Source of the DNA: Hazenella coriacea
GTDB lineage: Bacteria; Bacillota; Bacilli; Thermoactinomycetales; Thermoactinomycetaceae
DNA length: 64,000 nucleotides
NCBI RefSeq assembly: GCF_004341825.1
Contig: NZ_SMAG01000003.1
Coordinates: 434,001 to 498,000 of the forward strand
Reading direction: 5' to 3'
Within the stretch, counting starts at the first letter, position 1. Each line of letters begins with the position of its first letter. Positions 45,441 through 53,937 of this stretch are shown one piece after another. The notes below the pieces were generated by a model, which searched no databases, was not told the DNA's origin, and saw nothing but the letters and a program-made list of their open reading frames with translations. The position numbers and the translations under genes are program-made.

Positions 45441-45485
45441 ATTAAAAGTCCCAGTGCATCATTAAGCACTGGGACTTTTAATTTA
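45438..45485. terminator. Perfect 20-bp palindromic terminator with both stop codons
   Basis: Arms 45438-45457 and 45466-45485 are exact complements with an eight-base loop. The left end is the TAA of acuC, the right end the stop of the convergent DUF1540 gene. Both strands have an A/T tail. Confidence 0.85.
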
Positions 45486-45638
45486 ATCTTTCTTCTCAAA
45501 TGTGTAACAATCGGTTTCAGCTTGGTCACTCGCTAGCTCACCCTGCTGACTGACCACATAGATCTGTTCAGCTTCACAAAGATTTCCTTGTCCCCAATAG
45601 ACACAGTTATTAACTTCACACATTACATCTCTTGGCAT
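45483..45638 (-). CDS. DUF1540 small Cys protein
   Basis: A 51-residue protein with the DUF1540 pattern C-x4-C-x8-C (VMCEVNNCVYWGQGNLCEAEQ) and a further Cys near the end, probably metal-binding. ATG 45638 with GGGAGG upstream is preferred to an earlier in-frame ATG. Such proteins are found in sporeformers, some of them duplicated; role unknown. Confidence 0.8.
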   Translation of the reverse strand: MPRDVMCEVNNCVYWGQGNLCEAEQIYVVSQQGELASDQAETDCYTFEKKD

Positions 45639-45756
45639 CGTGGAAATCCTCCCTTCGTAAGAGCTAAAGGTATTATGTTTCACCTTCTTTTCACTTACTC
45701 AGGTACTTATTTCCTTTGAACCATTAGCTATAAAGTTGAGCACAAATATTTGAACT

Positions 45757-46497
45757 CTAGGATCTTGTTTTCGTTTTTTGTAGATGTGTTAACATATGGG
45801 TCACCATCAAAAATGAACGCTCTGCAGCAAGCTCAGTAAATTCTATGAAATTAACTTGCGCCGAATGATCAGCACGATCAGACATGGAGCGGATCACCAC
45901 ATAAGGAACTCCACTTAAATAACAAACATGTGCAACAGCTGCCCCTTCCATTTCAACACAATAACCATCGAATTCTTCACGTAAATTTCTTACAGTGCCC
46001 ACATCAGAAATGAATTGGTCTCCCGATAATACTTTACCTGTAAATACTTTAGCTCCTTCGATCCATTGACTTGCCTCTTGAGCCCATGATATTAGCTGCG
46101 TGTCAGCAGGAAACACAGATGTTTCTTGAAAGGGAATAGTTCCTCTTGCAAATCCCAAAGGGCTCGCATCCAGATCGTGTTGCTGACAAGAAGTAGATAT
46201 GACAATATCACCAATCTCCAACTCTGGATGGACAGCACCTGCTACACCTGTAAAGATCACAGATTCTACTTGAAAACGGTCAACCAACAACTGGGTACAG
46301 ATGGCAGCATTTACTTTCCCTACCCCTGACTTACAAATCACCACTGGAACTTGGCAAAGGGTTCCTTCATAGTAAGTAATCCCTTGAATCACTGTTGTAT
46401 TTGCTTGATCGATTTCTTTCAGATAACGACTAATTTCCGAATCCATAGCTCCAATAATACCAATTTTTCCTATACCCAACAAACTCCCTCTTCCCAT
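45757..46497 (-). CDS. mtnN: MTA/SAH nucleosidase
   Basis: A Pfs/MtnN protein: IGIIGAMDSEI near the N-terminus, GVAGAVHPELEIGDIVIS, VEMEGAAVAHVCY with the substrate Glu pair, and IRSMSDRADH with the catalytic Asp. It cleaves methylthioadenosine and S-adenosylhomocysteine. The exact start is unclear: ATG 46497 lacks a site, and TTG around 46479 is close behind AGAGGGAG. It follows ccpA by about 20 bases, so it may be cotranscribed. Confidence 0.9.
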   Translation of the reverse strand: MGRGSLLGIGKIGIIGAMDSEISRYLKEIDQANTTVIQGITYYEGTLCQVPVVICKSGVGKVNAAICTQLLVDRFQVESVIFTGVAGAVHPELEIGDIVISTSCQQHDLDASPLGFARGTIPFQETSVFPADTQLISWAQEASQWIEGAKVFTGKVLSGDQFISDVGTVRNLREEFDGYCVEMEGAAVAHVCYLSGVPYVVIRSMSDRADHSAQVNFIEFTELAAERSFLMVTHMLTHLQKTKTRS

Positions 46498-46518
46498 ATC
46501 ATATCTAGTAACCTGGCC

Positions 46519-47553
46519 CTATTTTTCTTCCCACTCTTTTAATCGTGTCGAATCCCGCAACTCAAGACTATACTGTAGAACGACCTGTCCAGATTCAACA
46601 TGCTCATTATTCATATATTTCGTTAGCAAACGCATCGCAACCGCCCCAATGTCATACATGGGAACACTCACCGTACTAAGTAATGGACGAACTTGTGAAG
46701 CTAAGGGAATATCTTCAAATCCAATAATCGATAAATCTTCAGGAACCGAACGCCCAAGATCTTGAGCCGCATGGATCGCACCTACTGCCATTTCGTCACT
46801 AGCTGCAAACACAGCAGTCATCGATGAATGAGAGGTAAGTAAATTTTTCATCGCCTCATAACCCGATTTGTAGCGATAATCCCCTAATTGTATGAAGCTC
46901 TCCACAAATGGGATCTCATTTTCTTCAAGTGCTTCCTTATACCCAATGTAACGAGGGTAACCATTGACAGAATCCGTTAAAGGACCTCCAATATAAGCAA
47001 TCTGTTGATGCCCTTCTAAAATCAAAACTGAAGTGGCCTCTTTAGCTGCTTGAATCTGATCAATCGTCACAGATGGCTTTTCCTGATGTTCCTCTCGAGT
47101 AGCAGCTAAGACGATTGGAACAGAGGTATGGTTAAATATTTCGCGATGAGAATCAGTCACTTCTCCCCCTAAGAAGAGGAGCCCATCCACTTGCTTTTCC
47201 AATAACGCTTCAATTAATTGAATTTCTTTTTCTGTTTTTAAGTCAGAATTACTTAAAATAATGTTGTAATGATACATCGTAGCAATATCTTCAATGCCCC
47301 GAGTCAGTTCGGCATAAAACATGTTTGATATATCTGGAATGACAACCCCTACTGTTGTTGTCCGTTTACTAGCTAGACCACGGGCAACCGCATTGGGACG
47401 ATAACCTAAACTCCGAATCACATCTAGTACTTTTTTCCGAGTCGCAGGCTTTACATTTGGATTTCCGTTTACGACACGGGAAACGGTTGCCATGGAGACC
47501 CCTGCTTCCCTAGCCACATCGTAAATTGTAATATTTTCTCTTTTCTTCCCCAT
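46519..47553 (-). CDS. ccpA: Catabolite control protein A
   Basis: A 344-residue LacI-family regulator. The HTH is [20 protein letters not shown] (7-26) with hinge helix [14 protein letters not shown] (~52-65). Corepressor HPr-Ser46-P contacts fall in the core, which looks complete. CcpA is the master regulator of carbon catabolite control in Bacillales. Neighbours acsA/acuA/acuC and aroA are those found beside ccpA in B. subtilis, which supports the name. Ribosome site weak. Confidence 0.95.
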   Translation of the reverse strand: MGKKRENITIYDVAREAGVSMATVSRVVNGNPNVKPATRKKVLDVIRSLGYRPNAVARGLASKRTTTVGVVIPDISNMFYAELTRGIEDIATMYHYNIILSNSDLKTEKEIQLIEALLEKQVDGLLFLGGEVTDSHREIFNHTSVPIVLAATREEHQEKPSVTIDQIQAAKEATSVLILEGHQQIAYIGGPLTDSVNGYPRYIGYKEALEENEIPFVESFIQLGDYRYKSGYEAMKNLLTSHSSMTAVFAASDEMAVGAIHAAQDLGRSVPEDLSIIGFEDIPLASQVRPLLSTVSVPMYDIGAVAMRLLTKYMNNEHVESGQVVLQYSLELRDSTRLKEWEEK

Positions 47554-47749
47554 TTTTTATTCCACATCCAATTTGTTTTGTACCCTTAAGTAGCTTTAGC
47601 ATACGATAAAAAGTTTTTGTCTGCAAACGCTTTGCAATGACCAAGTATGCTCAGACTTTCTGCTTGATTTTTTCAAGAAAACATCCACTTTGATTGATAA
47701 TGCTCAACTAAATCAAGATTGGAGTTTTCTACTATAGCTTTTCCCAATG
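47554..47749. other. ccpA upstream region with cre-like palindrome
   Basis: TGCAAACGCTTTGCA at 47622-47636, about 70 bases before the ccpA start. The left half fits cre; the right half does not match as well. It may mark autoregulation. No gene in this 196-base stretch. Confidence 0.45.
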
Positions 47750-47778
47750 AAAAAAAAAGAACCAACCCGCAGGTTGAT
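47750..47778 (-). terminator. Terminator of the SseB-like gene
   Basis: Short CAACC/GGTTG stem followed by T9 on the reverse strand. Confidence 0.55.
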
Positions 47779-47886
47779 GAAAAACTAATTCAATCTAGGA
47801 GGAGGAAGTTTCACTTTCACCATTTAGATCTATACTAAAAATCAGCTATTCTGAAACCCTCCTCGTTGTTGATCTGTCCTTGATCG

Positions 47887-49407
47887 CTAATTCTTTTCTT
47901 TCTCCAATTGTGACATCAGTTGTAAGACATAAGGTAAAGTATCTCCCATGATACTGGTCCAAGCTTCCGTTGATCCACGATTAATCCACACAATGGGGTG
48001 TCTGGGTGCTAAAGCCCGATATAATTTTTTAGTGGAAACTAAGCGTGGAATCATGGATGGTAATTGTGAGTTTTTCCGATGTGCTTCATCAATTAGAATT
48101 TGGGCATGACGCTCCGAAGTGAAAAAGTCAACAATAGGACTTTGATCCTGCCCTGCTAAAATAACCATATTTCCTTCAGGGTCAACCACTACCCATATAC
48201 GTCGTAACTCCGCCATCGCCCGGCAAACTTCCCATCCATTTGCCAAACCTTGTCCCTCAACAGTCGCTTTTTCAAGCTTCTCCAGTCCTAATTTAACAGC
48301 TGGATCAATCGGTTTGCGTTGAATAGGCTTTTGAACAGCTGGAGAAGGTTCAAGTTTTGGCTGAGGCTTTTCTTTCTGAATAGGTGGGGAAGATTTAGGT
48401 GCTTCCTGTGAAGGTTTCTGTATGATAATACCTTCTTTACCGACAATCGGTATATGTGGTTTTTCTTCTTTAACCAGTACAGGTGATTCTTGCTTTATTG
48501 ATTCATTTGCTTGACCTGTGCTTGGTTGCCCTTCATTTTCAGAAATAGTTGGTTTCATCACTTGTTCCTGTAAAACCTTTGAGCCTTGTTTTTCATCTTT
48601 CTTATCATCAAGTTGTGGTGACTGTTCCAGTACTGATTCTATCTTTTCTAACTCAGGTTGTTTCTCATTCATCACAAACGGATGTGCCACATGTTGTGAT
48701 TCAACATAACCCGCATGTGGTCCATGTTGAATCTTTTGCATATGCTTAGGTAATAGGTGACATTTTTCAGGCAAGCCAAAATGTAGATACGGAGCAGGTG
48801 CCTTCAATTGATAACACCTCTCAAAGACTACTGACCAAGGATGCTGAATAACAGTTCCACCTGACTTTTTGGAAACATACTCTGCATCTTCAATGTCTGA
48901 ATAGACAGCAACTGTATAGTTCCCTTTTTGGTGCTCTACAAGTAACAAATTTTGATTCATGGTAGGAATCCATGGTCCAGGCAACTGTGACAGTTTATGT
49001 ACTGCATATTCTCGAATCAATTTAAGCAACTGAGATTTCACCATAAATAGACATGAAGGTAACCCTGGATTCATTAAAATTCCAGTTGCATCTGAGCGAT
49101 AAGCTTTGATCAAAAAAGGGAGTGCTGGCTCTTCCACCAATTCGACCATTTGAGGGTGAGACACTTGGATCGTTCTGGCTGCATCTAAATCGCTACATAC
49201 GACTACAAATTTTTCAGTAGGTTGGCTTCCTTTAGATAGAAATGGTTTCTTACCTGCATCCGATTTTTGATATAAAATCATGAGCTTGGGTAGCTCAACG
49301 ACCAAAGCGTCCATGAGTTGCTCTGGATTCATTTGGCCTCTATTTGCCAATTCTAAATACTTTCTAGCGTTCAATGACTTTTCCTCCCTAGGCTGATTTT
49401 CCAACAT
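47887..49407 (-). CDS. Multi-domain SseB-like protein
   Basis: 506 residues, no membrane segment. I see three related segments: ~55-140 (KFVVVCSDLDAARTIQ, ILMNPGLPSCLFMV), ~150-235 (LLVEHQKGNYTVAVYSDIED, with FERCYQL), and ~385-500 (IWVVVDPEGNMVILAGQDQS, with SERHAQILIDEA). They look like SseB/YpuA-type alpha-beta domains. A Lys/Pro/Gln/Glu-rich linker of about 130 residues separates the second and third. SseB proteins have no settled function. The gene sits between aroA and ccpA, where B. subtilis has none. Start has CCTAGGGAGG nearby. Confidence 0.6.
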   Translation of the reverse strand: MLENQPREEKSLNARKYLELANRGQMNPEQLMDALVVELPKLMILYQKSDAGKKPFLSKGSQPTEKFVVVCSDLDAARTIQVSHPQMVELVEEPALPFLIKAYRSDATGILMNPGLPSCLFMVKSQLLKLIREYAVHKLSQLPGPWIPTMNQNLLLVEHQKGNYTVAVYSDIEDAEYVSKKSGGTVIQHPWSVVFERCYQLKAPAPYLHFGLPEKCHLLPKHMQKIQHGPHAGYVESQHVAHPFVMNEKQPELEKIESVLEQSPQLDDKKDEKQGSKVLQEQVMKPTISENEGQPSTGQANESIKQESPVLVKEEKPHIPIVGKEGIIIQKPSQEAPKSSPPIQKEKPQPKLEPSPAVQKPIQRKPIDPAVKLGLEKLEKATVEGQGLANGWEVCRAMAELRRIWVVVDPEGNMVILAGQDQSPIVDFFTSERHAQILIDEAHRKNSQLPSMIPRLVSTKKLYRALAPRHPIVWINRGSTEAWTSIMGDTLPYVLQLMSQLEKEKN

Positions 49408-49956
49408 TCTTCATTTTTCTTATTGATATGATTAAGTTTGTTATCTTAAAGATCTCCTCTTTGATTCTGTCCAGAATCAGTCGGTAGAGTCGATCGGTCA
49501 TTTCACTTAAGATAGATAAAATCAATCTATGGATGATCACTCTAACATGATCCATAGCGTTTATGAATGAAGCAACAGAGCCTAGATCCATCCATATGAG
49601 CTTTTGCCTAAAGAAAAAAGAAAACAGTCCACTCCGCCATCCGATTCTGGCATTAGATTGGCGAAATCGAGCATCTTAATGAAAAGTGGGCTCTGTTAAA
49701 AAATAGCATAAAGTCATGTAAGATGGGGGGATCAACTCCTAATTGTTAGGCCTTTTGGCACTATTGCTTCATTATATATATGCAAAGCAATTATTTATTT
49801 CCATATATATTTATCATAACAAATTTTTGAGCCAAAAAAAGCGAACCGACTCAATCGTCTGTACGCTTTTTTGTGAACAGCATCGCTATTTAATTAGCGA
49901 AGGCATGTTCCCCACCTTATTAGTTTAAATGACTGTCCAAAGTTTTTCTTTAGACT
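49408..49956. other. Intergenic stretch between aroA(G) and the SseB-like gene
   Basis: About 550 bases. A 67-codon reverse frame overlaps the SseB-like start and lacks coding character. A terminator-like hairpin lies at 49834-49872. The rest is AT-rich with no gene, repeat or RNA that I can support. Confidence 0.5.
49834..49872. terminator. Terminator-like hairpin
   Basis: AAAAAAGCG / CGCTTTTTT with a long loop that may form extra pairs (CGAC/GTC). Nearest gene end is aroA(G), about 85 bases away on the reverse strand. Confidence 0.45.
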
Positions 49957-51042
49957 TTAACCTTCTTTTTTGGACAAAAATTGACATTTACGTAATTCGT
50001 CCATAAATGCAGAAAAAGATGAAATGTCAATTTGCTGTTTAGCATCAGATAAAGCAACAGCTGGATTAGGATGAACTTCCAACATGATCCCATCCGCTCC
50101 TGCCGCCAATGCAGCTTTAGCACAAGGCAATAAAATATCTCTTCGTCCAGTTGAGTGAGTCACATCTACAAATACAGGTAAATGAGTTTCATTCTTTAAG
50201 ATTGGGACTGCTGAAATATCAAGTGTATTTCTCGTCCACTTTTCATAAGTCCGAATTCCACGTTCACATAGCATTACTTGTGTATTTCCACGTGATGCGA
50301 TATATTCAGCTGCAAAAATAAACTCTTCGATCGTTGCGGCTAGTCCCCGTTTCAATAAGACAGGGGTCCGAACACTTCCCGCTGCCTTTAAAAGCTCAAA
50401 GTTATGCATATTTCGTGCACCGATTTGAATCACATCGACATACTGCTCAGCCATCTCCATATCACTTGGACTTACAATTTCACTAACTACTTTCAAATCA
50501 TATTGATCAGCAGCTCGACGTAAAATCTGAAGTCCCTCTTCTCCTAATCCTTGGAAATCATAGGGAGAAGTACGTGGCTTAAAAGCACCTCCACGCATGA
50601 GAGTGATCCCTTCTTCTTTTAATGCCTTAGCTACACGAAATACCTGCTCTTCTGATTCAACAGAACAAGGACCAGCCACAACAACAGGAGTTCCGTTCCC
50701 TACTTCATATCCCTGAATTTGCACAATCGTATTATCGGGATGCTTTTCTCGACTGACTACCAGTGTGTTTTTATGATCATCCACTTGTAAGTCTAGAGAT
50801 GCTTTAAAAATCTGTTTAAATAAGTATCGAACTGTATCATCATTAAAAGGACCTCGGTTCTGCCTAATGAGTAGGTCCAACATATCACTTTCTCTTTCAG
50901 GGTCAAACTTACTGATCCCTTGTCTTTTCTTTACTTCCCCAATTTCTTGAACCAAAGAAGCTCTCTGATTTAATAACTCTAATAGCTGTAGATTGATTAG
51001 ATCTAATTGTTTACGCAGCTCTTCTACTTTATGATCGCTCAC
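49957..51042 (-). CDS. aroA: Bifunctional chorismate mutase / DAHP synthase
   Basis: Residues 5-85 are an AroQ chorismate mutase ([20 protein letters not shown]), residues ~110-350 a type I-beta 3-deoxy-7-phosphoheptulonate synthase ([43 protein letters not shown]). This is the feedback-inhibited first enzyme of the shikimate pathway, called AroA (AroG) in B. subtilis. Start GTG with GAGAGGAG upstream. The location beside ytxJ and ccpA agrees with B. subtilis. Confidence 0.95.
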   Translation of the reverse strand: MSDHKVEELRKQLDLINLQLLELLNQRASLVQEIGEVKKRQGISKFDPERESDMLDLLIRQNRGPFNDDTVRYLFKQIFKASLDLQVDDHKNTLVVSREKHPDNTIVQIQGYEVGNGTPVVVAGPCSVESEEQVFRVAKALKEEGITLMRGGAFKPRTSPYDFQGLGEEGLQILRRAADQYDLKVVSEIVSPSDMEMAEQYVDVIQIGARNMHNFELLKAAGSVRTPVLLKRGLAATIEEFIFAAEYIASRGNTQVMLCERGIRTYEKWTRNTLDISAVPILKNETHLPVFVDVTHSTGRRDILLPCAKAALAAGADGIMLEVHPNPAVALSDAKQQIDISSFSAFMDELRKCQFLSKKEG

Positions 51043-51159
51043 TCGTCTTTCTCCTCTCTACTCTTCTATTATGATGCCCTAGTCAAATCAATCATCAAAA
51101 TACTTTTTACAGGATAGATTAATTTTGCCTATTATATCTAAAAAAGAGTCCCCTGTCAT

Positions 51160-51906
51160 CTATGGATCTTGAGCTGCAAATTTTTCAAAGTAAGTAGTTA
51201 CCCCGCTCTCATTATCAGGAAAGTGGAAAGTTTCAAAATGGGTTTGATCTCCTTTTTGGATAATGATTGAAACAGGGAAGTTTAACTCTCTGTCGCCCCA
51301 CTCCTCAGACTCCATCTGGATTCCTGTGCTCGACAAAAAGGTTTGAAAGGTTTCATGATCTGGCACCTTAACTAATATAAGTCGGTTAATGCGATTCATC
51401 CACGATTGATCTCCTTTTTGAAAAAAAGGCATTGCACTTGGATAAACCCAAGCTGTATCAGTCTGCAAAGAAGTATCCAGTTCCATCGGCTGGACAACTT
51501 GAAGCGAGTCATTTTTAGGAATGTGTAGCTTCTCTGAGGTAGTAGCTAACACCAACATATCCCATAGCTTTGAATTTTCTTGTCCTATCTGCTTTACACT
51601 CGTGAGTGGAAGTGACTCTTCTTCTGCTTGCTTAGATTCAATCGGTGATAATAGCAACAAAAAAGAGACTGACATACAAACAGCTATCCATTTTGCTGGA
51701 ATCATAAACAAGCGACGCTGACGAATCCTTTCTTCCATACCAATTTCGTCTAAGCTATGAAATAAAAGGATCATTTCTTGTGCTTGTTTGCGGCATTTCA
51801 TGCAGCTATTGATATGATCTTTCACCCTTTTAGTTTCTATTTCATTTAATTCCCCATCCAACAATAACTGAATGAGTGGTTCGGTCTCTTTGCATGAAGA
51901 CATCAC
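51160..51906 (-). CDS. Zinc-finger anti-sigma factor
   Basis: A 248-residue membrane protein: N-terminal ZAS domain with the HINSCMKCRKQ motif (H-x3-C-x2-C, ~31-38) that would bind the sigma factor, one TM helix (~68-86), and an extracytoplasmic domain of ~160 residues with TDTAWVYPSAMPFF. Such proteins hold ECF sigma factors until stress leads to release. It begins fifteen bases after the sigma gene. ATG or GTG start both possible. Confidence 0.85.
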   Translation of the reverse strand: MMSSCKETEPLIQLLLDGELNEIETKRVKDHINSCMKCRKQAQEMILLFHSLDEIGMEERIRQRRLFMIPAKWIAVCMSVSFLLLLSPIESKQAEEESLPLTSVKQIGQENSKLWDMLVLATTSEKLHIPKNDSLQVVQPMELDTSLQTDTAWVYPSAMPFFQKGDQSWMNRINRLILVKVPDHETFQTFLSSTGIQMESEEWGDRELNFPVSIIIQKGDQTHFETFHFPDNESGVTTYFEKFAAQDP

Positions 51907-51920
51907 TCAGCCATCTCCCT

Positions 51921-52466
51921 TTAATCCTTCCTGGAGAGCCGATCTTTAAGCATTTTTCGAGATCGAAATAGCTGGGTTTTGACGGTTCCCTCAGGGATCT
52001 CCAACTCTTGACTTATCTCAGTATAAGAATAACCATGATAATGACGTAAAATAATGACACGTCGATAAATTTCGGGCAAATCCATAATCTCTTGCTTCAC
52101 TCGTTCTAATAGTAGTTTTTGCTCCACCTCTTCCTCTACCGATAAAGATGAGGTGGGGGTAGGCTCTGCTTGGATAAAAGTATCATCCAAAGTAACTAGA
52201 TTTAAGCTTTTTTTACGCTTTTGATCACGGAAACGGTTGGTCATCAATGTTTTTAACCACGCCTTGAGCGATTTTTCGTATACATACTTATTTGATTTCC
52301 GATGGGCCTGCCACAAAGTCTCTTGCGTTAAATCTTTGGCATCTTCCCGATTCCCTGTTAATCGATACGCAATATGAAATAAATAACGTTGATGCTGTTG
52401 CAAACGCTCCATAAACTCGTCTGCCACATGTTTCCATGCACGTTCTCCTAATTCTTTTGAAGACAT
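51921..52466 (-). CDS. ECF-type sigma factor
   Basis: A 181-residue sigma-70 family factor: region 2 (~20-85, RYLFHIAYRLTGNREDAKDL, key DAKDLTQETL) and region 4 (~125-178, LRHYHGYSYTEISQELEIPE). ATG 52466 with AGAAGGAGG upstream is preferred to an upstream frame without site. The signal it responds to is unknown; no target promoter is evident upstream. Together with the anti-sigma it forms a two-gene unit. Confidence 0.9.
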   Translation of the reverse strand: MSSKELGERAWKHVADEFMERLQQHQRYLFHIAYRLTGNREDAKDLTQETLWQAHRKSNKYVYEKSLKAWLKTLMTNRFRDQKRKKSLNLVTLDDTFIQAEPTPTSSLSVEEEVEQKLLLERVKQEIMDLPEIYRRVIILRHYHGYSYTEISQELEIPEGTVKTQLFRSRKMLKDRLSRKD

Positions 52467-52606
52467 GACAACCTCCTTCTGATCTTTCCCATACCAGAGA
52501 TTGTTGCATACATACTTCATGAATCTCTTTTTACACACCAGTCAAGTGCACCTTGCCAATTCATAACTGAACTAACTAGGTTGAAGAGCAACAACCTCCA
52601 TCAAGA

Positions 52607-52957
52607 TCAGGTCTGCTTTGCTTTTTCTAAGTTTTCTTCTGTAATCTCCCCATGTGATGCATCCCAAGCAACATGGGTACCCTCTTTAATGTAAAGTGTT
52701 TGAGGTGACTCATGTTTAATTCCAAAGCGTTTGGCGATCCCTTGAGACAAGGAACGATCCTCAATGACTAAAATGAGCCCAATAACCTCACCATGATGCC
52801 CTTTTCGGATGAATTTCTTCACTTCTTCATATGCATGAGCACTGATAGGACATGAGGTGCTATGTTTAAATATGAAAACTCCAGCGTCTTTGGAGCTTTC
52901 TAACAGCACATTCAATTCTTCTTCTGTTCTTAATCTTTGGATTCCACTCACTTTCAA
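52607..52957 (-). CDS. ytxJ: Monothiol bacilliredoxin YtxJ
   Basis: A 116-residue thioredoxin-fold protein with the active Cys in STSCPISA (~34-41). The YtxJ/BrxC family reduces protein-bacillithiol mixed disulphides in the cytoplasm. It belongs to the ytxG-ytxH-ytxJ group, but here a terminator between ytxH and ytxJ separates it. Confidence 0.9.
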   Translation of the reverse strand: MKVSGIQRLRTEEELNVLLESSKDAGVFIFKHSTSCPISAHAYEEVKKFIRKGHHGEVIGLILVIEDRSLSQGIAKRFGIKHESPQTLYIKEGTHVAWDASHGEITEENLEKAKQT

Positions 52958-53037
52958 CCCACCCTTTTCAAGCTATCCTATTTTTAAGATAACTCCTTTT
53001 TGTTAGAAATACAAATTAAGCTAAAAAAATGTTAAAT

Positions 53038-53064
53038 GTAAAAGGCATCCAAAAAGGATGCCTT
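53038..53064 (-). terminator. Terminator of ytxG-ytxH
   Basis: AAGGCATCC / GGATGCCTT with five-base loop and T4 on the reverse strand. Confidence 0.7.
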
Positions 53065-53078
53065 CTGTAAAAGTTATT

Positions 53079-53447
53079 CTATTTCGATTCATTTGATTCC
53101 TTGTTTTCTTCTTGTAGTTCAGGCAGTAATGCTTGAGGTTGGTTAACAGGAAGCGACTTAAGCTCTATATTTTTACTTTGCACCACTTGACATTCTGGCC
53201 ATTTATGTTGAATAAAATCATTCACATCGCTAAGTTTTTCCAACATATCATCGGTATTTTCTTTAATATTAGACAGAAAATCAGCGCTACGATCCTTGAT
53301 ATTTTCTACACCTTGTTTAAGATCTTCTCTCATTTCTTTTCCTGACTTTGGAGAGGTAAGCAAAGCAACTGTCGCTCCTACAACTCCTCCCACAACAGCT
53401 CCAAGTAAAAAATCTCTCATTCTAATGCCATCATTTTGATTACTCAT
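53079..53447 (-). CDS. ytxH: YtxH-domain general stress protein
   Basis: 122 residues. The N-terminus has a Gly/Val-rich membrane-like helix (LLGAVVGGVVGATVALLTSP) followed by a coiled-coil region (KSGKEMREDLKQGVENIKD). In B. subtilis ytxH is a sigma-B/sigma-H dependent stress gene beside ytxG and ytxJ. Twelve bases after ytxG, so cotranscribed. Confidence 0.88.
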   Translation of the reverse strand: MSNQNDGIRMRDFLLGAVVGGVVGATVALLTSPKSGKEMREDLKQGVENIKDRSADFLSNIKENTDDMLEKLSDVNDFIQHKWPECQVVQSKNIELKSLPVNQPQALLPELQEENKESNESK

Positions 53448-53459
53448 ATTCGTCCCTCC

Positions 53460-53846
53460 CTATTTTCTTGGTTTTTGAAGATTACGTGCTATATCAATCC
53501 CAGCGCCTACAAGAGCGACTAGGTTACTTAAACGACTCTTATTGACCTCAGCTTGTCGGACAATCTCAGTCGAGACCTCTTCTAAACTTTCACCTGCTTT
53601 TTTCATCGATTGAAAGACAGCATCTGCTTGTTGTGACTTTTGACGAAAATCTTCAACTAGATATCTAGTCTCTTTCAACGTTTGCGTCGATTCATCCACT
53701 GCCACTTCCACTTTTCCTTTCAACTCATTTAACGTTTGATTCATCAGATGAATCGTTTGATTGAAAGAGATGAGGGATCGGATCAAGAAAATGACAAGTA
53801 CAACCACAGCGATTGCAATGACACCAATACTAATAGAAACAATCAT
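53460..53846 (-). CDS. ytxG: DUF948 protein YtxG
   Basis: 128 residues with one N-terminal TM helix (3-25) and a helical, t-SNARE-like remainder. DUF948 proteins lie with YtxH in Bacillales. ATG with GGGGGATG upstream. First gene of the ytxG-ytxH unit. Function poorly known; general stress association in B. subtilis. Confidence 0.85.
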   Translation of the reverse strand: MIVSISIGVIAIAVVVLVIFLIRSLISFNQTIHLMNQTLNELKGKVEVAVDESTQTLKETRYLVEDFRQKSQQADAVFQSMKKAGESLEEVSTEIVRQAEVNKSRLSNLVALVGAGIDIARNLQKPRK

Positions 53847-53937
53847 GTTTCATCCCCCTTTCTAATGATGTGTATACCCTACATGATTTTTCAGAAACTA
53901 CTTAGAAGATTATCAAATGAGATTCACTTGATTGATT

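Noticed and set aside
49388-49591. 67-codon reverse frame in front of the SseB-like gene
   Set aside because: Overlaps the SseB-like start, no ribosome site, hydrophobic/charged mix without a family pattern.
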